A DNA stretch of 44,772 bases, taken from positions 21,109-65,880 of the forward strand of contig JAENYU010000009.1 in the NCBI GenBank assembly GCA_016841625.1. The letters run 5' to 3'. Below the pieces are notes generated by a model. It did not search any database and was not told the DNA's origin. It saw only the letters and a program-made list of their open reading frames with translations. Positions within the stretch are counted from its first letter, which is position 1; each line of letters opens with the position of its first letter. Shown piece by piece: positions 17,690 through 26,058 of this stretch. This DNA comes from Methanobacteriota archaeon. Lineage in GTDB: Archaea; Halobacteriota; Methanosarcinia; Methanosarcinales; Methanosarcinaceae. The position numbers were made by a program, and so were the translations under genes.

Positions 17690-19627
17690 ATGAAAGGTAA
17701 ATTGGCAGGCCAGGCTTTATCACTTGTTTTTCTCTTATTAATTGTCGCGGCAGCCCCGGCTTCGGGAAAGGTGATAACGGTTGACTGCAACGGGCACGAA
17801 GACTTTTCAACCATATCGGAAGCCGTATCTTATGCCCTTGATGGGGATAAGATTGTTGTTTACCCCGGAAGCTATGAAGATAACGTTAAGGTAGCAAAGT
17901 CCCTGAACATTGCCGCAAAGCATGAATACTCAAAATACCTTGCTCTCAAAGATACAACCATAATCCGGGAGAGCAAAAATGATTCTGTTTTTCACGTCAC
18001 TGCAGATGGAGTGCGCATCAGCGGCTTCTTGCTTATAGTCAATGTCAATCAAAATGCCGGGATATTTCTTGAAGGGGCCAGTAACTGTACCATTACCGAC
18101 AACACAATCTCCGCATACGGGTCGGATGTAAATTGCATAACTCTTGAAAATTCATCACATAATTTCATAGCATATAATAACCTGGACCCTGAAAGCATAG
18201 AGGAAAACCCCTATACATCCGAAAGCAGTACATTGCTTCTGAATTCCACTCATAACCTTCTCCATAAAAACCGGAACATAAAGAACAATGTAATATTGTA
18301 TCGCTCCTCCCACAACAAGATAACAAATAGCGAAAATTACAAAAGCTACATACATCTTGATTACTCGGACAATAACACGCTAAAAGAAAATCTTGTCCGG
18401 AGGAGCAAATGGGACGGGATATGGCTCACCCGCTCGAATAACAATACACTTACCGGCAATACTGTTAGATCCAATAACCTGGAGCCTGTAGGTCCCTTAG
18501 ATCCTGAAGAACAAACTCCGGTTAATTTAGCCGGGATACAGCTTTCACATTCAAAAATGAATATTCTCCGGAATAACAGCGCCCTTTCTAACTGGCAGGA
18601 CGGGATAGGACTTGCGCATTCGGACCGCAACGAACTCTACAATAACACGATGGAGGGTAATTCCGGGTTGGGACTGGTAATGCACAACTCCCGCGAAAAT
18701 ACCGTTGAAAGCAACAGTTTCAAAGGATCTGAAAAGAAGGCAATAGGCATCGAACTGGAGGGTATCCGGGAAAACAAAATATCCAATAACACCGTATCAA
18801 ATTTCAAGTATGGAGTTATATTTGAAGAACCTGTAAACCCATTTGATAAAAGCCTGGTGGAAAATAACTATTTTTCAGATAACGGAAAGGACTTAGAAGT
18901 TGTTCCTCTTGACCTTGCTCTGACTTTACTGCTGGCAGGACTGCTGGGAGGGGCATTTGCGTACAGGGTAAAAGGCAAAGAGTCCACCCCGAAAATTATT
19001 AAACTTTCCCTGGTCCTCATCTCCGGTTTCTTCTTTTCCTTCATTTTAGGGTTCCTTCTGGACTATAGTTATTCAGGGACCAGCCAGATGATTATGTTTA
19101 AGATGACATTAATGTTCCTGGCTTCCATGGCACTTTTCGGGACTTTGTTCTTCATGTCCGCAACGAAAGGTGTATTGGAAAAATGGTATTTTGGAATTCC
19201 TCTAAATGTAAATCTCATATTGATTATTCTATTTTTTATAATTCCTCATTTTCTGGCGGATATGGAAACTCCTGCCTCACTGAAAGCTCTTTTACCGATA
19301 ATTACAGGATCAACGGTCCCCCTATCCCTTTTGCTTCTCTTAACGTTTCCTGCCGTTCTCCGAAAGAAAACGAAAAGAACAATTTTTTCTCTAACACTCC
19401 TGTCTCTTACTCTCCTGTCTGCCCTGACATTTATCTGTATGATATATGCAGAGGTTCACTTTTTGCTTCACGCGGATTATTACACTTTATCGGTAATAAC
19501 GGCAATTATCTGGGCCGTATTAATTCCCCTTACAGGAATTTGCTACTGGGCAATTGCCCTTAATTCAGATGTCATCTCGGAATTTTCCGAACGGCTGGAA
19601 CAGCAGGAACAGAAGGAAATTGGATGA
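17690..19627 (+). CDS. NosD-like beta-helix protein fused to about seven membrane segments
   Basis: 645 residues. A signal peptide (1-26, ending APASG) is followed by a right-handed parallel beta-helix (about 28-400). The helix opens with the usual VDCNGHEDFSTISEAVSYA and VYPGSYEDNVKV, and has many turns of the kind NNTLTGNTV and NTMEGNSGLG. The C-terminal third has about seven hydrophobic helices, for example LALTLLLAGLLGGAFAY, LILIILFFIIPHFLA and ITAIIWAVLIPLTG, joined by short loops. The extracellular helix would sit on a membrane bundle. NosD/CASH-type domains bind carbohydrates or metals; the ligand is unknown here. The start is fixed by GAGGT 4 bases before ATG. The next gene has a similar beta-helix without the bundle. 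Confidence 0.85.
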   Translation: MKGKLAGQALSLVFLLLIVAAAPASGKVITVDCNGHEDFSTISEAVSYALDGDKIVVYPGSYEDNVKVAKSLNIAAKHEYSKYLALKDTTIIRESKNDSVFHVTADGVRISGFLLIVNVNQNAGIFLEGASNCTITDNTISAYGSDVNCITLENSSHNFIAYNNLDPESIEENPYTSESSTLLLNSTHNLLHKNRNIKNNVILYRSSHNKITNSENYKSYIHLDYSDNNTLKENLVRRSKWDGIWLTRSNNNTLTGNTVRSNNLEPVGPLDPEEQTPVNLAGIQLSHSKMNILRNNSALSNWQDGIGLAHSDRNELYNNTMEGNSGLGLVMHNSRENTVESNSFKGSEKKAIGIELEGIRENKISNNTVSNFKYGVIFEEPVNPFDKSLVENNYFSDNGKDLEVVPLDLALTLLLAGLLGGAFAYRVKGKESTPKIIKLSLVLISGFFFSFILGFLLDYSYSGTSQMIMFKMTLMFLASMALFGTLFFMSATKGVLEKWYFGIPLNVNLILIILFFIIPHFLADMETPASLKALLPIITGSTVPLSLLLLLTFPAVLRKKTKRTIFSLTLLSLTLLSALTFICMIYAEVHFLLHADYYTLSVITAIIWAVLIPLTGICYWAIALNSDVISEFSERLEQQEQKEIG

Positions 19628-19904
19628 AAGGATTTAGAAAACAAGCAGAATCTCATCGGTTAGCAAGCAGTACCCATCGGTAGGCCAGCTTTTTATATAC
19701 TTTACTATATTTTGAATGAAATTTCGAAAAAATTTCGATGAAATTTGAAACAGGTCTCTCAGTAAAAATTCCAGAAAAATCTCTCGCTGTTCTTCAGGAC
19801 CTCACTGTTATACTTATATAGAGACTGTCTTAAATTAAGTTATACAGTAGGATGAAGGCTGCAGTCATGTGAAGAATGATGAAACATACGCAGGTGAGGC
19901 AAAG
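19628..19904. other. Intergenic region and promoter of the second beta-helix gene
   Basis: About 275 bases. ACTTATATAGAG at 19812-19823 is a good TATA-like box. A short frame (ATG 19876 to TGA 19908) overlaps the real start and belongs to a duplicated start region described under findings. The words AAATTTCGA and AAATTTCGATGAAATTTGAAA repeat near 19718-19750. Confidence 0.5.
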
Positions 19905-22900
19905 ATGATGAAACATATGCGGGCATGGGCAGTTATCTTATTGCTCTTTTTGATGATTTCGGGGGCAGAGGCTACAGGAAATGCCAGTGGAACTGAAATA
20001 ATTGTTGATGCCAATGGGAAAGGGGACTACAGAACCATCGAAGATGCCATTTACAATGCATTTGATGGCGACACGATCCTCGTTTACCCGGGAACATACG
20101 CCGAGAATTTAATGGTAAAGAAAGACCTGACAATAAAGTCATATTCCGGGAATCCGGAGGACACTGTAATCAGGGCGGCAGACCCGCAGAAAAATGTCTT
20201 TCATGTGACTGTTGACGGTGTAAACATTAGCGGTTTCGGGATAACAGGGGCAGAGGGGAGTTCTTCAACAACAGCCAGCACAGTCGGGATCTATCTCGAA
20301 AGCGTTTACTATACTAAAATTTTTAACAACAATATTGGTTCCTGCAAAAACGGAATCGTGCTTGCGGGCTCCAGGAACAATGTTCTTGCAGGCAATGTTG
20401 TTACGTCCTGTACAGAATACGGGATAAAGCTGGCTTCGTCCCACTTCAACACGCTTAGCAACAACCTGATGTCAGGCAGCCAGTATAACTTTGCGGATTT
20501 TACGGACGAGAGATATGCCTGGGGCTACAATTATGTGGATAAAAGCAACCTTTTGGACGGAAAACCGATTTATTACTTAAACGGGGAATCAGGTACAGTT
20601 ATCGATTCGGGGTCAAACGCAGGATCAATCTATTGCATCAACTGCAAAAACATTTCAATAAAAAATTTACAGTTAGCGAATAATCTGCATGGAATTTATT
20701 TTTTCAATACGGTTGATTCACGTGTAGAAAATGTCAATGTTTCAAACACTTTTCACGGGATTTTTCTCTATGAATCCCGGGGAAATAACCTAGAAAAGAA
20801 CACTTTTTCCGGCAACAGATGGAGCGGGATCTATCTGATGGGTTCTTCTTCAAACACGATAAAAGATAACGCGGTAAACTCAAACGGTTTTCCAGGGATC
20901 GGAATTGAAAGCGATTCTAACAGTAACAAAATTGTCAGCAACAAAGTAACCGGCAATGGATACGGAATAACAATTTCGGGTTCAAGTGGCAATAAACTGG
21001 ATAACAATATTGTAGAGTCCAATAAGTGGGAGAACGTTTACACTTCGGGTTCGAGCACCGGAACTTCCAGTGAAAGTGAGGAAATAAAAAAGAATCAGGA
21101 AGAAGAGCCAAAAACCATTCGCGTTAAACCTGGAAGCTCGATCCAGGAGGCTATCGACTCGGCAAACCCCGGCGACACCATAATAGTAGCCAGCGGGACG
21201 TACAGGGAAAACATTGACGTGGACAGGGAAGTAACCATTGTTTCTGAGTCAGGTAAACCTGAAAAGACCATTATATATCCAGACCCGGGAAAAGGTCCGT
21301 TCATCCTGAAAGAGGGCCTGCTTTTCATGCCAGCTTATGGGTTCTATATAAGCGCCAATAATGTTACCGTGAGCGGGTTCACCATAGAGGACGAAATGAA
21401 AATGTCTGGCATGCAAAGCGTTCCTTATGGAATAGTCGTGGATTATGCACAAAATTGTACAATCTCCGATAATATCATCTCACATACGATATCGGGAATG
21501 ACCCTTTATGATGCGGACAATAATATCATAGAAAAAAATACTCTCTCCAACAATCTTGCCGGAATGCTCCTGAACGGATACTGCGATAGTAACATTATAA
21601 GCTATAACATGGTGGATTCAAACAATGAGTATGGAATAAGGCTAGATGAATGCAGAAATAACATCTTAACTGATAATACTATAAAATCAAACGGCTATGG
21701 TTTATCTCTGTACAGCTCCACAGGAAACACCCTCAAGGGAAATGAACTTCTCAAAAACAGGCAAAATTTCGGAGTCTATGGCTATAATGGAAAATACAGG
21801 AATGATATTGATGCCAGTAATCTCGCGAATGGACAGAAAATATACTATCTGGTGGGTGCCTCAGATGACACAGTTGACCAAAATTCAGAAGCTGGTGTTG
21901 TATACTGCATCGGTTGCAGGAATATTTCTATCAAGAACCTGGAACTGAAGGGAAACGGCGTTTTCCTGTACAATACAGTCGGATCCTTAATCGAAAACAA
22001 TGTCATAACGGACTCAGGAAAGGGAATCTGTCTGGAAGAGTCCCACAATAACAGGATCATCGGAAACAGTGCGAGCTATAACAGCGAAGGAATAACGCTA
22101 GCACTTTCACGAAATAATACGCTGGAAAAAAACACTGCCGACTCGAATGATTTATATGGGATCTCATGCGGGGGGGCAAATAATGTCCTGCTTGACAATA
22201 TCGTTTCAAACAACGGAAACGGAATCAGTGTGCAGGGTAATGAAATCGCCATAATCGGAAACATCGTAAACTCAAATCGAAGATTTGGAATTTCCCTGTA
22301 TGGGTCAGGAAATGAATTGGTGGCCAATGAGTTAGTTTCCAATGGGGAAACCGGAGTTTATTTGAGTGGTTCTGCAAATCATCTGTACCTGAACAATGCC
22401 TCAAAAAACGTAAATGGTATTTTTCTGGTAAAGGCAGAAGACAACATAATCATAGGCAATGATCTGTATTCGAATGATGGGTACGGGGCACAAATAGTAA
22501 CTTCGAGTACCAATAACACTCTGGTAGACAATAAAATAAAATTCAATGGCCTGTACGGGGTGAAGATACAGGAGTCCAAAGGAAACATTCTGTACAATAA
22601 CTTTTTTGAAAACAGTGAGAACGTTCAGCTTATAGAAAGCCCCTTGAATACCTGGAACGCAACACCCTCAATGAGTTCGAATTTGCAGAAAGAAACAAAC
22701 GTGGGAGGAAACTTCTGGGCAGATCCCGATGGAACGGGACACAGCCAAACATTCAGCGATGCAAACCAGGACAGCTATTGTGACCTGCCATATGAAATAG
22801 GTAAGGGAAACGTCGATTCTCTCCCACTTTCAGGTTACAATGAAATATATGATGTGGCTGAACTCCAGAGTACACTCTATAGAAATATACAAGATGATGA

Positions 22901-23024
22901 TTCCCGGAAAGCTACTGAATCTTCAGAAGTTCCCGGTAAGAAAGCCCCTGCTGGTTCCTTACTCCCTGGAATTTGTTTGCTGGGGACATTTATGTTAATC
23001 AAAAAAAGCAGGAAAGAAAACTAA
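19905..23024 (+). CDS. Large secreted double beta-helix (NosD-like) surface protein
   Basis: 1039 residues from ATG 19905. A signal peptide (WAVILLLFLMISGAEA) is followed by two right-handed beta-helix domains. The first opens VDANGKGDYRTIEDAIYNAF. A Ser/Glu-rich linker near 390-410 leads to a second, which opens IRVKPGSSIQEAIDSANPGDT. Both contain dozens of coils of the type N-x-I-x-x-N. A matched pair of inserts (NLLDGKPIYYLNGESG and NLANGQKIYYLVGASD) shows that the halves arose by duplication. The end has KAPAGSLLPGICLLGTFMLIKKSRKEN-like order: a short hydrophobic anchor followed by a basic tail. Ribosome site GGTGAGG lies 5 bases before ATG 19905, so I prefer it to GTG 19869. The role is probably binding of surface carbohydrate; the ligand is unknown. 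Confidence 0.87.
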   Translation: MMKHMRAWAVILLLFLMISGAEATGNASGTEIIVDANGKGDYRTIEDAIYNAFDGDTILVYPGTYAENLMVKKDLTIKSYSGNPEDTVIRAADPQKNVFHVTVDGVNISGFGITGAEGSSSTTASTVGIYLESVYYTKIFNNNIGSCKNGIVLAGSRNNVLAGNVVTSCTEYGIKLASSHFNTLSNNLMSGSQYNFADFTDERYAWGYNYVDKSNLLDGKPIYYLNGESGTVIDSGSNAGSIYCINCKNISIKNLQLANNLHGIYFFNTVDSRVENVNVSNTFHGIFLYESRGNNLEKNTFSGNRWSGIYLMGSSSNTIKDNAVNSNGFPGIGIESDSNSNKIVSNKVTGNGYGITISGSSGNKLDNNIVESNKWENVYTSGSSTGTSSESEEIKKNQEEEPKTIRVKPGSSIQEAIDSANPGDTIIVASGTYRENIDVDREVTIVSESGKPEKTIIYPDPGKGPFILKEGLLFMPAYGFYISANNVTVSGFTIEDEMKMSGMQSVPYGIVVDYAQNCTISDNIISHTISGMTLYDADNNIIEKNTLSNNLAGMLLNGYCDSNIISYNMVDSNNEYGIRLDECRNNILTDNTIKSNGYGLSLYSSTGNTLKGNELLKNRQNFGVYGYNGKYRNDIDASNLANGQKIYYLVGASDDTVDQNSEAGVVYCIGCRNISIKNLELKGNGVFLYNTVGSLIENNVITDSGKGICLEESHNNRIIGNSASYNSEGITLALSRNNTLEKNTADSNDLYGISCGGANNVLLDNIVSNNGNGISVQGNEIAIIGNIVNSNRRFGISLYGSGNELVANELVSNGETGVYLSGSANHLYLNNASKNVNGIFLVKAEDNIIIGNDLYSNDGYGAQIVTSSTNNTLVDNKIKFNGLYGVKIQESKGNILYNNFFENSENVQLIESPLNTWNATPSMSSNLQKETNVGGNFWADPDGTGHSQTFSDANQDSYCDLPYEIGKGNVDSLPLSGYNEIYDVAELQSTLYRNIQDDDSRKATESSEVPGKKAPAGSLLPGICLLGTFMLIKKSRKEN

Positions 23025-23232
23025 AAATTCTGTCGGAGATAGCTATGAAACACCGAATTAATATTTTAGGCTCTTCGCTGTTTCGAGTTTGTAAGTTATA
23101 TTCACTTCCTAAATGTGAGAGCAACATATCTAAAATTTAAAAACATTTGTTGTGCAAAAACACACTCAAGACCAATGTTTATCGCTCTAACATGGTAACT
23201 TTGTAACTAAACAATTATTTGCAACCCCTGCA
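23025..23232. other. Intergenic region bounded by an 11-bp inverted repeat
   Basis: GGCTCTTCGCT (about 23070-23080) and AGCGAAGAGCC (23237-23247) are perfect inverted copies about 160 bases apart. A weaker nested pair lies within (GAGAGCAACAT and ATGTTTATCGCTCT). No gene is seen between them. Confidence 0.55.
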
Positions 23233-23234
23233 AA

Positions 23235-23570
23235 ATAGCGAAGAGCCAGATTTTGGTTCTGCTTGCCTTTTTTGTTGTACAATGTTCAGCGATTGAAAAC
23301 AATGAAAATGACACATCAGAAATTGGCATTCCGGTATTTACGGATAAAGCGGACCAGATCAATCCGGCTATTTACGGGAATTATGTTCTGTGGATGGATT
23401 GGAGAGACGACAACTGGGACATCTACATGTTTGACATTGAATCCGGGACCGAATCGGCAGTGTGTACTGCTCCCGGTCATCAGGAATCTCCCGTTAAGGA
23501 GGGAAGCATAATTTATTGGGCAGATGGGAGGTCCGAACAAAAATACGTTTATCGGTCTTGCACAAACTAA
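23235..23570 (+). pseudogene. Broken beta-propeller (TolB-like) surface-protein gene, 5' fragment
   Basis: The fragment has a signal-like stretch (ILVLLAFFVVQCSA) and one and a half propeller repeats of the kind known from methanosarcinal surface proteins: DQINPAIYGNYVLWMDWRDD, then DIYMFDIESGTESAVCTAPG and the start of another blade ending YWADGRSEQ. The intact family has many more blades. The frame has no ATG: the position where one would be expected reads ATAGCG (23235), and TTG 23253 is the only start-like codon. After DGRSEQ the blade pattern is lost and the frame stops at 23570, against the convergent zinc-ribbon gene. Loss of both start and blades marks it as dead. Confidence 0.7.
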
Positions 23571-23581
23571 GAATCGCGCCT

Positions 23582-24277
23582 TCAATGTCGGTATATCCGG
23601 GGGTCTTCCGTTGCCCATTTCCTCACGGGCATATCGACGGCGTTTATGTGCTCTTCTTTTTCTGCCCTGAAGGACCTGTGCCCGCAGTGCCCGCACTGGT
23701 AGTAGCGGGTTATGGTGAGGTCCGATGTGGACGAGGAGGTCTTCAATTCCTTGATGTCAGGGTCTTTGAATTCGGTGTGGAGGGAGGTTTCCCGGCAGTG
23801 CTTACAGGGGGCCTTGAAGGGGTCTTTGTTTCTTTTTCCTTTCCGGGACTCGATGTTTTCCCGGCTTTCGGAACTGTCTTCACAGCCACAGTATCTACAT
23901 TTCCAGTGCCTGATTACGGAGACATAGTAGTAATCAGGAGTGCTGACTTCTTTTATGTCCGGTTGTTCCCTTTCTTCACAGGCGAACTCTTTTCCGCATT
24001 CCCTGCACCTTGCAGCTCTCACATAATCGGTGCTGAAGAGGAGCTCATGACCGCAGGCTGTGAAGGAGGAAAACAGGATTATGACTGCCAGGGACGCATA
24101 CAGCCTGCCCCCAGGGGAGGGTCCGAACAGGAAAAAGATCTTCTCAATCGAAAGGAGTGACATAATTGCAAGCATGAGACAGAGCATACCGCCAAGTTCC
24201 ACGGCACTTTCCCCGAGGAGCCTGATCAACGGGACTCTTTTTAATAAAGTCCGTTTTCGAATATCTCCTTTGTACAT
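23582..24277 (-). CDS. Membrane protein with two tandem zinc-ribbon modules, function unknown
   Basis: 231 residues from ATG 24277. Two hydrophobic segments (about 28-52 and 58-76: LGGMLCLMLAIMSLL, ASLAVIILFSSF) come before two homologous cytoplasmic or surface modules. Module one has CRECG and CRYCG on either side of PDIKEVSTPDYYYVSVIRHW. Module two has CKHC and CGHCG on either side of PDIKELKTSSSTSDLTITRYY. Each can bind one zinc with four cysteines. Their matching layout shows an internal duplication. ATG 24277 has no ribosome site. The same frame stays open for 79 codons further upstream, so this ATG may be internal; see the next entry. I cannot assign a function. Confidence 0.7.
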   Translation of the reverse strand: MYKGDIRKRTLLKRVPLIRLLGESAVELGGMLCLMLAIMSLLSIEKIFFLFGPSPGGRLYASLAVIILFSSFTACGHELLFSTDYVRAARCRECGKEFACEEREQPDIKEVSTPDYYYVSVIRHWKCRYCGCEDSSESRENIESRKGKRNKDPFKAPCKHCRETSLHTEFKDPDIKELKTSSSTSDLTITRYYQCGHCGHRSFRAEKEEHINAVDMPVRKWATEDPRIYRH

Positions 24278-24652
24278 AAGGGTGTAGCTTTCATCAGTAC
24301 ATCCTGAGGCGGATTCAACGGTGTATTCGGCAGTATTCCAGGCAGAATATTCAGCAGCATACCCGACCTTATGCTCGACAGCAGACCCTGCAACATCTTT
24401 TTCATTATTTTTAGAAACGTATTCACCAGTCTGTTCAAAAGTATATTCATCCGTCTGTTCAGAAGTATATACCTGACCTGCAGCCAGAGAGCCTTCAGCC
24501 CCCTTTTTCTGCTCTTCCTATTCCCTGGTGATTGTACTTCCTGAAAGCGTATTCAAAGCCTCCGAACCTCCATTTTTTCTGCAAAAGGGACAGGAATTCA
24601 GCTTTTTTCCGTTTTCAAAATGATAAAAAAAAGTCCCGGCTGGACAATAATA
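24278..24652 (-). pseudogene. Upstream in-frame extension of the zinc-ribbon gene across a UAG codon
   Basis: Reading upstream from ATG 24277 in the same frame gives 79 codons without a stop and without any ATG, GTG or TTG. They include an in-frame 24-bp repeat (YTSEQTDE, YTFEQTGE). Then a TAG stands at 24518-24520. Beyond it the frame again reads as protein for 44 codons and contains a classic zinc-ribbon start, YYCPAGTFFYHFENGKKLNS followed by CPFC, up to another TAG at 24653-24655 within a TATA-like stretch. So the gene once, or still, began near 24655. Either it is a pseudogene (lost start, amber mutation), or UAG is read as pyrrolysine. The TTG at 24554-24556 is the only start-like codon in this part. 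Confidence 0.6.
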
Positions 24653-25631
24653 CTATATAAAATATATTGCTCGCAAAGGATATAAACTGTACGAAATAAA
24701 TCGACTTCCGGCTTAAGGTAAAGGTAAAGGTAAAGGTAAAGAAAAAGGAAAATGCCACACAGGGGATGAACTGTACAATCAGGGAATTCCGCAGAAGAAT
24801 GAGTTCCACCAACTGCTCAGGATGCCTGCAAGAATAAGCAAAGACACCTGAACATCCCAGGTCCGGGATAAATACAAAGAATGGAAGCATACCCTGGATT
24901 GAGAACTTCGGAAAAGTCTGGAGCCTATAACTAATAACACGCAGTCATTGAGCTTCAAGTCCAAAAATTGGAATCTTGTGGAATTATTGGATTTATTAAC
25001 AATGATAAAATAAGCCAGATTTTGGGCAATTATGGACTTTTCAGACACTCCCGGATTATAGCATTGAACTAACCTTGCATAAATAATATAATCGTTACCA
25101 GTTCGTATTATTGTATCGCTCTGTCTAAATATTACACCTAAGTAAATATAAGATCTAAGAAAACAATCTAAGACTGTAGCTTGAGAGCTACAAACAAAGC
25201 AACAGGCAGAATACAGGACTAACAGGACAAGAATCAAAAAAGTGCAGAACTCAAGATGAAGAAAGTCAGCAATGACTTGGAAGTGGGGAATTACCAGGAA
25301 GCGGCACAAATCCCGCGGGTTGGGGAAAGAAAAAAGCAGTGTACTCCGGTACCTTGCTTTTGAAACCGTGGGGGTCACACCAAAAACAGGAATCTAAGCG
25401 AAAAACGGAAAATCACAGTGTCGCTCCGAGGGGATTTAGGAAAAATACCTGAATCCCTTATCCCATCTTATACAAAATGCTCTTTTTACAGGGTCTTCTT
25501 TTTAAGTAGGTCTCTTCTGTTAAGCCCAGCCTCTTTAACCTCGGTCTATTTTCCCGGCTCTGATTTGAAAGAATGAACTTATCAGGCGCAAAAAATTTCT
25601 GCGAACCCTCATGAAATCCTCCTGACGAGAA
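24653..25631. other. About 1 kb gene-poor region with coding remnants
   Basis: A GGTAAA hexamer is repeated four times at 24717-24741. From about 24746 the plus strand has a frame that reads protein-like (CHTGDELYNQGIPQKNEFHQ, later YKEWKHTLD) but is interrupted by TGA codons. Near 25300-25395 another frame reads GKEKSSVLRYLAFETVGVTP. These look like decayed genes that I cannot name. A 199-codon frame on the minus strand (24779-25378) runs opposite these and has poor composition, so it is not called. Confidence 0.4.
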
Positions 25632-25737
25632 ATGATAGCTCAGGAAATGATAGCTCATGAAATACTCGCCCTTGAAATGTTCGTTCGTGAAATTCCTGCT
25701 CTTGAAGTGCTGGCCAGTGAAATTTTAATCTTAAAAT
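25613..25737 (+). repeat. 15-bp repeat encoding pentads
   Basis: A 15-base unit is repeated about seven times from 25629: GAAATGATAGCTCAG, GAAATGATAGCTCAT, GAAATACTCGCCCTT, GAAATGTTCGTTCGT, GAAATTCCTGCTCTT, GAAGTGCTGGCCAGT and GAAATTTTAATCTTA. A further copy with one extra base stands at 25613-25628. The first two are nearly identical, the others diverged. Confidence 0.85.
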
Positions 25738-25802
25738 GGGCGCGGAAAGTTTTCAGAGCTGTAAAACCAGACTCCTTATTTTTTTTAGCCACGATAGCTT
25801 AA
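25632..25802 (+). CDS. Possible 56-residue pentad-repeat peptide
   Basis: ATG 25632 opens a frame through the 15-bp repeats to TAA 25802. The pentads follow E-(M/I/V)-(I/L/F/P)-(A/V)-x, as in EMIAQ, EMIAH, EILAL and EVLAS, then a basic tail (KWARKVFRAVKP) and a hydrophobic end. The pattern is kept at protein level although the DNA has diverged, which hints at coding. There is no clear ribosome site, and the preceding repeat copy is out of frame by one base. It could be a decayed gene. Confidence 0.25.
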   Translation: MIAQEMIAHEILALEMFVREIPALEVLASEILILKWARKVFRAVKPDSLFFLATIA

Positions 25803-25877
25803 TTTATGTTACATGCTAACATGTACCACTATAACATAATTTCCATATATAACATTACAATGGACTGGAGATAAAAA

Positions 25878-26058
25878 ATGTTAGGAATTGATGATCTCCA
25901 GATCTGGATTGCATATGTTCTCTGCTTTTTGAGCGCATTCGGATGCATCATATAATGGTGCCCTTAAGTGGAATGTGGGCGCAGAAGAAAATATTGAAAA
26001 GGAAATTGTCGAATGCCGAAAAGGGATTGAGGGTGTGGAAAAGGAGGCAGGGGTATAA
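25878..26058 (+). pseudogene. Frameshifted symporter small accessory protein
   Basis: ATG 25878, with GGAG at 25867-25870, opens MLGIDDLQIWIAYVLCFLSA, which is the pattern of the small single-membrane-helix proteins encoded just before SSS symporters in methanogens. The frame stops at TAA 25953-25955 after 25 residues. The next frame continues directly with NGALKWNVGAEENIEKEIVE and ends in TAATG, overlapping the symporter start by one base. Removing one A from ATATAATGG would restore IIYGALKWN and a protein of about 59 residues. So there is a one-base insertion, a sequencing error or programmed frameshifting. Confidence 0.65.

Noticed and set aside
17509-17814. Lys/Met-rich minus-strand frame
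   Set aside because: It is an artefact of the pyrimidine microsatellite and overlaps the supported beta-helix gene start.
24779-25378. Minus-strand frame of 199 codons
   Set aside because: No ribosome site, odd composition rich in Cys, Phe and Ser, and no domain. The opposite strand shows decayed coding patterns instead.
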